Assembly (NCBI RefSeq): GCF_000429085.1
Contig: NZ_AUBE01000021.1
Coordinates: 60,520 to 124,519 of the forward strand
Source of the DNA: Streptomyces flavidovirens DSM 40150
Lineage (GTDB): Bacteria; Actinomycetota; Actinomycetes; Streptomycetales; Streptomycetaceae
Reading direction: 5' to 3'
Length of the DNA: 64,000 nucleotides
The notes beneath the pieces are model-generated. The model was not told the DNA's origin, searched no databases, and worked only from the letters and a program-made list of their open reading frames with translations. The translations under genes were made by a program, and so were the position numbers. Shown piece by piece: positions 58,442-64,000 of the stretch; position 1 is the first letter of the stretch, and each line of letters opens with the position of its first letter.

Positions 58442-59671
58442 ATGACCGCAATGACGCCCGGCTCGAACATTCCGCTTCCCACCGCCCGCGTGGCCGTGGA
58501 CGTTGCCGCCCCCGTGCGGCTCGACGTTTCGGGCCTGCTGCTCACCGCCGACGGCAAGGTCCGCTCGGACGACGACTTCATCTTCTACAACCAGCCGGCC
58601 GGCCCCGGCGTCACCTACCGCTCCGACGGCGGCACCGCCCCCGACGCGATCGTGGTGGACACCTCGGCCGTCCCGCCCGGCATCGAGAAGATCGTGATCA
58701 CGGCGAGCCCCGACGCCGCGGGCCAGACCTTCCAGGGCATCGAGCCCACCGCCACGGTGCGCAGCGCCGACGACGGCGCCGCCATCGCCACGTTCACCCC
58801 GCCGCAGCTCGGTTCCGAGACAGCGCTGGTGGTCGTGGAGATCTACCTGCGCAACGGCGCGTGGAAGGTACGCGCGGTCGGCCAGGGTTACGCCAACGGG
58901 CTGGCCGGCATCGCCACGGACTTCGGCGTCTCGGTGGAGGAGCCCGCCGCCCCGGCCGCTCCCGCGCCCACTCAGGCCCCCGTGGCCCCGCCCGCGCCTC
59001 CGGTGGCCGACCCGCGGGTCGCGGCCGCCCCCGCCGCCCCTGTGGCCCCGGCTGCCGCGCCCGCCGCCCCGCCTGCGGCCCCTGCCGCGAGCGGCAAGAT
59101 CAACCTCGACAAGGGCCGGGTCAGCCTCCAGAAGAACCAGACGGTCTCGCTGGTCAAGGGCGGCCGCCCGCTGCTGTCCCAGGTCAAGATGGGCCTCGGC
59201 TGGGAGCCCGCGTTCCGGGGCAAGGACATCGACCTCGACGCGTCCGTCATCGCCTACGACGGGAACCGCAAGCACCTGGACAGCTGCTACTTCGGCAAGC
59301 TGTCGATCCTGAGCGGCGCGGTGAAGCACTCCGGTGACAACCTCACCGGCGAGGGAGCGGGCGACGACGAGGTGATCACCGTCGACCTCGGCCGCATCCC
59401 CCCGGAGGCGACGGGCCTGGTGTTCACGGTGAACTCCTTCACGGGGCAGAAGTTCACCGAGGTGGCGAAGGCCTACTGCCGTCTGCTGGACGCGGCGACC
59501 GGTGAGGAACTGGTCCGCTTCGACCTGACGGGCGCCGAGCCGCAGACGGGCGTGATGATGGCAAAGCTGATCAAGCAGTTCTCTGGAGAATGGGAAATGA
59601 CCGCGATGGGCGACTTCGTGAAGAGTCGCACCGTTCGCGGCATGGTCAAGCCGGCAGCCCAGGCCCTCTAG
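58442..59671 (+). CDS. Double TerD-domain (tellurium-resistance/stress) protein
   Basis: About 409 residues. The first TerD domain covers about 1-165 (GSNIPLPTARVAVDV, the Ca2+-type loop SDDDFIFYNQP). A Pro/Ala-rich linker of about 50 residues follows, then a second TerD-like domain (about 215-400; VSLVKGGRPLLSQVKMGLGW, DIDLDASVIAYD, LTGEGAGDDEVITVDL). TerD proteins bind Ca2+ and act in envelope or stress signalling. ATG 58442 is preferred to GTG 58421 by family N-termini. No other ter genes are nearby. Confidence 0.9.
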   Translation: MTAMTPGSNIPLPTARVAVDVAAPVRLDVSGLLLTADGKVRSDDDFIFYNQPAGPGVTYRSDGGTAPDAIVVDTSAVPPGIEKIVITASPDAAGQTFQGIEPTATVRSADDGAAIATFTPPQLGSETALVVVEIYLRNGAWKVRAVGQGYANGLAGIATDFGVSVEEPAAPAAPAPTQAPVAPPAPPVADPRVAAAPAAPVAPAAAPAAPPAAPAASGKINLDKGRVSLQKNQTVSLVKGGRPLLSQVKMGLGWEPAFRGKDIDLDASVIAYDGNRKHLDSCYFGKLSILSGAVKHSGDNLTGEGAGDDEVITVDLGRIPPEATGLVFTVNSFTGQKFTEVAKAYCRLLDAATGEELVRFDLTGAEPQTGVMMAKLIKQFSGEWEMTAMGDFVKSRTVRGMVKPAAQAL

Positions 59672-59690
59672 CGCTCGCGCGCCGGAGGGA

Positions 59691-59918
59691 CTAGAGCTTG
59701 GTCAGCTTGGTGAAGGGGCTCAGGATGCGGCCCTGGCGTCCGGCGAAGTCGATGAGAACGGCGGCTTCGCCTTCGACTGCGATGACCCTCCCGAGTCCGA
59801 ACTGATCGTGCGAAACCCGGTCGCCCACCTCGAAAACCTCGATCGGGGGGGCGTCCGCGGCGGGGACGTTGAAGGGACTGGACGGCAGGTAACGCCGGGC
59901 TCCGGCTGACTTTGTCAT
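59691..59918 (-). CDS. Small protein with UvrD/PcrA-type Tudor C-terminal domain
   Basis: Protein of 75 residues from the ATG at 59918. Residues about 28-75 (VFEVGDRVSHDQFGLGRVIA, then VLIDFAGRQGRILSPF) match the small Tudor-like beta-barrel at the C-terminus of UvrD/PcrA helicases, which contacts RNA polymerase. Here it stands alone without a helicase. Function is unknown; a transcription- or repair-associated role is a fair guess. It is convergent with the TerD gene with only 19 bp between them. Confidence 0.72.
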   Translation of the reverse strand: MTKSAGARRYLPSSPFNVPAADAPPIEVFEVGDRVSHDQFGLGRVIAVEGEAAVLIDFAGRQGRILSPFTKLTKL

Positions 59919-60676
59919 TAGTTGAGAGTATGCGCCCCGCGAGGCCGCCACGCCATGCCCGTCCATGATCACTTCGCCTGGGGCCGGTCGGCGACCCTCC
60001 GTGGGCCCGGTGACGCCACCCTGCGGAAGGCCGGGCCCGCAAGGCCGCGGAACGGGTGCGGACCAGGCGTTGCGAACGGAGGGTGACCGGCCCGGTACCG
60101 GGGAAATTCACGGTACGGACCGGAATGTTCGCCAGAAACTTCCCGGTCGCTCCGCCCCCGTCACCGGGCGCGGCTGCCGCCGGTGACGACGAACACGCGT
60201 ACCCGTCGCGCAAAGGACCTGTCCCGAAGCGAAATTGGCCGCACCGGGCAGGAAACCCGCACCGGGCAGGAAAAGCCCCGGACCGTGCGCCCCGCAGCCG
60301 TAGGAGAATTCCTCCGCATTCGTGAGGCAAACGCGGCAGGAAAAGGGTGCGCCGGAGGAGATCCGGGAAATCGGTGACGGGTTGACCCGCCGCTCCGGCC
60401 CCTGCACCGCATCGGTCCGAAGCCGATGACGGCAGGCGAACGGACGTTCCTCGACGCCTGGAAATCAACCGTTGCCCGTCCGCCGGAAACCCATTGCCCT
60501 GTCTCCGGAGTTCGACGGCGGCGGGCCCGGCGTGATTTTGTGAAAACAAACAGCCGGAACGCGAGGAGTTTCCCCGGAACCGCAACCACCCGGCCGCCGT
60601 ACGCGTCGCAGACGGCGTCCGGGACACTGGATCACGATCACGATCACGATTTGCGTACAACCGGAGGGACCACGGC
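59919..60676. other. 758-bp region without a convincing gene
   Basis: No frame shows streptomycete codon bias or recognisable protein. The stretch is locally AT-richer. It contains a 15-bp direct repeat, GCACCGGGCAGGAAA at 60241-60255 and 60259-60273, with a decayed third copy near 60333. GATCAC is repeated tandemly (60630-60650, 3.5 units) 26 bp before the kinase start. It must hold the kinase promoter and could hide a small RNA; I cannot show one. Confidence 0.5.
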
Positions 60677-61564
60677 ATGGCCGAGCGCGCGGAGTACCGC
60701 ATCGTCTCGCTGATCGGTGAGGGCGGTACGGGCCGTGTGCATCTGGCACGGGACCCCGCCGGACGGCTGGTCGCCCTCAAGACCGTCCATGAGCACCTGG
60801 CCGCCGCACCGGGATTCCGCGAGCGCTTCCGCCGCGAGGCCGCCGCCGCTCTCCGCGTGCGCGGGCCCTTCACCGCGACGGTGCTCGACGCCGGTACGGA
60901 GGACCAGCAGCCCTGGCTGGCAGCCGAGTTCTGCGCCGGGCCGCCGCTCGTGGAGGCCATCACCACGGCGGGGCCGCTGGGCCCGGCGGACCTCGGCACG
61001 TTCGGCTCGGCGCTCGCCGTGGCCCTTGCCGCGATCCACGGCGCGGGGCCCGCCCTCCTCGACCTCAAGCCGGCCCATGTCCTGATCACTCACCGGGGCC
61101 CGAAGATCGTCGACTTCGGCACCGCCGGCCGCTCCGCCGGCCTCGACCCCGCCGGCTCCGGCTTCCCCGGCTTCGTCGCCCCGGAGGAGCTGACGCCGGG
61201 CAGCCGGGCCGGCACACCCGCCGACGTGTTCGCGCTGGGCGCGCTCCTGGCCCTGTCCAGCACGGGACGCAATCCGTTCGGGTCGGGCAGCGCCGGGCAG
61301 GTGACCGACCGGACCCTGCACTCGGCTCCCGACCTCGTCGGCGTGCCGGGAGCCGAGTGGCCCGGCTTCCTCGCCGCCTGCCTGGCGACCGCCCCCGCCG
61401 ACCGGCCGAGCATGCCGGAGGCCCTCGCCTGGTGCGCGGAGCGGGCCGCCTCCGTGCCGTGGTGGGAGCAGGAGCCGGTAGCCGACCTGATCCGCGAGCA
61501 CGAGGGCGACCTGGCCGAGCTCCTCGCGGTCAGCGGGGGCGACGGCGCCGCCACGGACCGGTGA
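60677..61564 (+). CDS. Soluble Ser/Thr protein kinase-fold protein with degenerate catalytic loop
   Basis: Protein of 295 residues with a Pknb-like kinase fold: glycine loop GEGGTG (14-19), Lys35 in VALK, Glu54 in the C helix and DFG at 146-148. The catalytic loop is altered: HRDLKPxN becomes ALLDLKPAH, so Asp129 stays but the preceding His/Arg pair and the Mg2+-binding Asn are lost. APE survives as VAPEEL. It may be weakly active or a pseudokinase. No transmembrane helix or sensor domain follows. GGAGGG precedes ATG. Its 3' end overlaps the convergent PhoX gene by 35 bp. Confidence 0.87.
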   Translation: MAERAEYRIVSLIGEGGTGRVHLARDPAGRLVALKTVHEHLAAAPGFRERFRREAAAALRVRGPFTATVLDAGTEDQQPWLAAEFCAGPPLVEAITTAGPLGPADLGTFGSALAVALAAIHGAGPALLDLKPAHVLITHRGPKIVDFGTAGRSAGLDPAGSGFPGFVAPEELTPGSRAGTPADVFALGALLALSSTGRNPFGSGSAGQVTDRTLHSAPDLVGVPGAEWPGFLAACLATAPADRPSMPEALAWCAERAASVPWWEQEPVADLIREHEGDLAELLAVSGGDGAATDR

Positions 61565-62975
61565 TGGCGAGCATGATGCCCGGCTTCTGGATGTTGGCGT
61601 AGAGCGTCTTTCCGTCGGGAGAGAAAACGACCCCGGCGAACTCGCTGAACTCCGGCTCGGCCTCGGTGCCCACATTGAGCTCGTTGCGGGCGATGGGGTA
61701 CGTACGGCCGCTCTCCGTGGCGCCGAAGAGGTGCTGGCCGCCCTCGCCGTCCTCCGCGAGGACCAGGCCGCCGTACGGCGAGACGGTGATGTTGTCCGGG
61801 CCGTCGAGCTGCCCGCCCGTACCGAGCAGCACCTTGAGCGTCAGCGTGCGGCGCTTGGGGTCGTAGAACCACACCTGTCCGTCGTGCGGCTCGCCTGGGC
61901 TCTCGTCACGGGCGTACGACGAGACGATGTACGCGCCGCCGTCGGCCCACCACATGCCCTCCAGCTTGCGGGCGCGCGTGATGTCCCCGTCGTCGAACTG
62001 CTCGCGCACCGGGACCGTCCTGCCGTCCCGGTCGGGTACGTCGATCCAGTCGACGCCGTAGACCGTGCCGATGCGCGTGGCGCGCGACAGGTCGTCGACG
62101 AACCGGCCGCCGGAGTCGAAGCACTTGGTGGCCTGGAGGGTGCCCGCGTCGTCGGCGAGCTTGCGGAGCTGCCCACGGCCGTGCTTGAAGCCGTGCGGCG
62201 GGACCCAGCGGAAGAGCAGCCCGTTGGGCTCCGAGTCGTCCTCGGTGAGGTACGCGTGGCCGCGCTTGGGGTCGATGACGACGGCTTCGTGGTCGAAGCG
62301 GCCGAAGGCCTTGATGGGCTGGGGGTTCAGGTTGGCACGGCGGTCATAGGGGTCGACCTCGAAGACGTAGCCGTGGTCCTTGGTCATGCCGTTCTGGCCG
62401 GCCCGGTCGGAGTTCTCCTCGCAGGTCAGCCAGGTGCCCCAGCTGGTGCTGCCGCCCGCGCAGTTCGTGGAGGTCCCCGCGATGCCGACCCACTCGGCGA
62501 CCTCGCCGCCGCGGTGCACCTCGACGACCGTGCAGCCGCCGGACGCGGCCGGGTCGTACACCAGGCCCGCCACGAGCGGAACAGGGTGCTTCCACTTGGA
62601 GCGCGCGCCCTTGAGTTCATGGTTGTTGACGAGGAGCGTCGTGCCGCGCGGGCCTTCGAAGGCGGCGGTGCCGTCGTGGTTGGACGGGGTGTACTCGCCG
62701 GTCTCCAGCCTGGTGACGCCACTGCGCGTGATGATCCGGTACGAGAACCCTGCGGGGAGGGCCAGGATGCCGTGGGGGTCCGGTACGAGCGGCCCGTAAC
62801 CGGGGCCGTGCCCGCCCTTTCCGGCGGCCCCGTCGCCGCCCTCTGCCCCGGCGGCCCGGTCGTCGGCGGCGAGGGCTCCCGGAGCGGTGGACAGCGCGCC
62901 GACGCTGCCGACGAGCGCGACCGATGCGCCCGTGAACGCGGAGTGTCTGGCGAAGTCCCTGCGGGTGATCGTCAT
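61530..62975 (-). CDS. Tat-exported PhoX-family phosphatase (DUF839)
   Basis: Protein of 481 residues. A twin-arginine signal (MTITRRDFARHSAF plus a hydrophobic core ending ALAAD) leads into the PhoX beta-propeller. Conserved blocks include EYTPSNHDGTAAF, NNHELKG, GTWLTCEENSDR, GRFDHEAVVIDP and LYANIQKPG, which supply Ca2+/Fe ligands in PhoX. It releases phosphate from esters outside the cell. The extreme C-terminus (WRRRRPR) lies in the overlap with the kinase gene. No convincing PHO box is seen upstream, unlike the phosphate permease. Confidence 0.92.
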   Translation of the reverse strand: MTITRRDFARHSAFTGASVALVGSVGALSTAPGALAADDRAAGAEGGDGAAGKGGHGPGYGPLVPDPHGILALPAGFSYRIITRSGVTRLETGEYTPSNHDGTAAFEGPRGTTLLVNNHELKGARSKWKHPVPLVAGLVYDPAASGGCTVVEVHRGGEVAEWVGIAGTSTNCAGGSTSWGTWLTCEENSDRAGQNGMTKDHGYVFEVDPYDRRANLNPQPIKAFGRFDHEAVVIDPKRGHAYLTEDDSEPNGLLFRWVPPHGFKHGRGQLRKLADDAGTLQATKCFDSGGRFVDDLSRATRIGTVYGVDWIDVPDRDGRTVPVREQFDDGDITRARKLEGMWWADGGAYIVSSYARDESPGEPHDGQVWFYDPKRRTLTLKVLLGTGGQLDGPDNITVSPYGGLVLAEDGEGGQHLFGATESGRTYPIARNELNVGTEAEPEFSEFAGVVFSPDGKTLYANIQKPGIMLAITGPWRRRRPR

Positions 62976-63079
62976 TCGTACCTCCTGAGGCCCTTGAGGG
63001 GCACGTGTTTTCGGGCCCAGGCTCGCGCGCGCGTATAAACGGGGGCTGAACAGTGCCCGTCGTACGAGAGGCCACCGTC

Positions 63080-63892
63080 ATGCACCTGCCCCCGCACGCG
63101 CCGTCGCAGCCGCCGACCTCGCCCCCGCCCCTGCCGCCCGCCGGCCGTCGCGTCCTCGTCAGCGGCGCGTCGCGCGGTCTCGGGCGCGCCGTGGCCCACG
63201 CCTTCGCGGCGGGCGGCGACCGCGTCGCGGTCCACTACGGCTCGCGGCGCGAGGATGCCCTGCGGACCCTGGAAGGGCTCCCCGGTACGGGCCATGTGCT
63301 GGCCGGCGGCGACCTGTCCGCCCCGGCGGGCGCGGCCGCCGTCGCGGACCTGGCGGCGGAGGGGCTCGGCGGCATCGACGTCCTGGTGAACAACGCGGCC
63401 GTCAACGAGCGCCATCCCCTTGCCGAGACGCCGTACGACGAGTGGGCGGCCGTATGGCAGCGCCATGTGTCCGTCAACCTGCTCGCCACGGCCAACCTCA
63501 GCCATCTCGCGGCCCGCCGCATGATCGACCAGGGCACGGGCGGCCGGATCGTCAACATCGGCTCGCGCGGCGCGTTCCGCGGGGAGCCCGACCACCCGGC
63601 GTACGGGGCGACGAAGGCGGCGGTGCACGCGCTCGGCCAGTCACTGGCGGTGTCCCTCGCGCCGTACGGCATCGGGGTGGCGTCCGTGGCGCCGGGGTTC
63701 TTCGACACCGAGCGCGTGGCGGAGCGGCTGAGCGGGGCGCAGGGCGAGGCGATCCGGGCGCAGAGCCCGTTCGGGCGGGTGGCGACGGCGGAGGAGATCG
63801 CGGGCGCGGTGGTGTGGCTGGCGTCGCCGGGCGCGGAGTGGTCGTCGGGGGCGGTGCTGGACCTCAACGGGGCGTCGTATTTGCGTACTTGA
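63080..63892 (+). CDS. Short-chain dehydrogenase/reductase
   Basis: Classical SDR of 270 residues from ATG 63080, which has AGAGG eight bases upstream. A Pro-rich N-terminal tail of about 22 residues precedes the coenzyme loop VSGASRGLGRAVAH. NNAAV, Ser162 in NIGSRGAF and Tyr175-x3-Lys179 in YGATKAAV complete the active site; LDLNGASYL is the usual C-terminus. FabG-like in length; basic residues after the first strand favour NADPH. The substrate is unknown. Divergent from the PhoX gene with about 100 bp between. Confidence 0.9.
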   Translation: MHLPPHAPSQPPTSPPPLPPAGRRVLVSGASRGLGRAVAHAFAAGGDRVAVHYGSRREDALRTLEGLPGTGHVLAGGDLSAPAGAAAVADLAAEGLGGIDVLVNNAAVNERHPLAETPYDEWAAVWQRHVSVNLLATANLSHLAARRMIDQGTGGRIVNIGSRGAFRGEPDHPAYGATKAAVHALGQSLAVSLAPYGIGVASVAPGFFDTERVAERLSGAQGEAIRAQSPFGRVATAEEIAGAVVWLASPGAEWSSGAVLDLNGASYLRT

Positions 63893-64000
63893 GGGGGGTG
63901 CGGGGCGGTGCAGGGCGGTTGGGGCGCGGTGGGTGCGGGGGGCGAGTGCGGGGCGGGTGGGGCGGCGGTGGGTGCGGGGGTGCCTGCGGCGCTGTTCCCC
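63893..64000 (+). other. G-rich intergenic tail
   Basis: The last 108 bases are strongly G-rich on this strand with repeated GCGGTGGGTGCGGGG-like units, near 63926 and 63966. They offer many G-runs for quadruplex formation. No gene is visible before the window ends. Confidence 0.5.

Noticed and set aside
60161..60589. 142-codon minus-strand frame in the gene-free gap
   Set aside because: Arg/Ser/Pro-rich with no codon bias, motif or ribosome site; overlaps several equally poor frames.
63030..63051. Possible PHO box upstream of the PhoX gene (minus strand GTTCAGCCCCC then GTTTATACGCG)
   Set aside because: Only the first unit resembles the PhoP repeat and the second keeps just GTT. Too weak to annotate.
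63893..64000. G-rich repeats at the window end as a replication origin or attachment site
   Set aside because: No DnaA boxes, integrase or tRNA end are visible; simple G-rich intergenic DNA is enough.

Overview
The window is chromosomal DNA from a Streptomyces or a very close relative. Support for this comes from the very high GC with strong third-position bias, frequent GTG starts, ATGA/GTGA gene overlaps, near-absence of TTA codons, a PhoP-type PHO box, a DmdR-type iron box, an LAETG sortase substrate and an ectABCD operon next to a cobalamin cluster. I see no prophage, insertion sequence, CRISPR array, rRNA or tRNA gene. It reads as core chromosome with small accessory metabolic blocks.

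Layout. (1) 1-4.0 kb: a VOC protein, an unknown 442-residue protein, an alpha/beta hydrolase and a class II aldolase. (2) 4.3-5.8 kb: a low-affinity phosphate permease behind a PHO box, a small membrane protein and a strong terminator. (3) 5.95-24.9 kb: a promoter, a cobalamin riboswitch, a short translated leader, then cobD-cobQ-cobN-chelatase I/D-cobO-cobB-cobI. A ZIP metal transporter interrupts on the other strand, then cobM-cobL-cobJ-cobH-cbiX-cobC follow. Nearly all neighbours overlap by 1-17 bp. The pathway is mixed: CbiX and CbiG belong to early-cobalt logic, CobN and the I/D chelatase to late-cobalt logic. Several steps (cobA, cobK, cobG/F, cobU/S/T) must lie elsewhere. (4) 25.0-29.1 kb: an isochorismatase-fold hydrolase with a TTA codon, an LAETG-anchored surface protein, an amidohydrolase and a class V aminotransferase. 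(5) 29.2-32.7 kb: ectABCD for ectoine and 5-hydroxyectoine, with a structured upstream region. (6) 32.7-41.1 kb: an old-yellow-enzyme reductase and its divergent MarR regulator around a 15-bp inverted repeat, a class V aminotransferase, a GlxA-type regulator, an MFS exporter, a ketoglutarate-semialdehyde-type dehydrogenase with a divergent IclR regulator, and a GNAT enzyme. (7) 41.2-45.8 kb: a membrane protein, histidine kinase, response regulator and class B penicillin-binding protein. (8) 45.8-51.6 kb: a secreted S37-type peptidase, a sigma factor with a coupled membrane protein, a PIG-V-like mannosyltransferase, and a TetR-MFS pair. (9) 51.6-55.0 kb: a frameshifted DinB-like gene, and a penicillin-acylase/siderophore-type acyltransferase pair directly under an iron box. 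(10) 55.1-58.3 kb: a divergent uronate-oxidation locus (unknown CxC-x2-C protein, KdgD-like dehydratase, uronate dehydrogenase). (11) 58.4-64 kb: a double-TerD protein, a small Tudor-like protein, a 758-bp gene-free gap, a degenerate Ser/Thr kinase, a Tat-exported PhoX phosphatase and an SDR.

The most interesting items are: a 23-codon leader between the B12 riboswitch and cobD that could translationally couple the switch to the operon; an iron-regulated DesG/DesH-like pair with no siderophore synthetase gene nearby; the uronate locus with mirror-image promoters and a 28-bp palindrome; the paired MarR operator; the palindrome upstream of ectA; and an authentic-looking frameshift at about 51,790.
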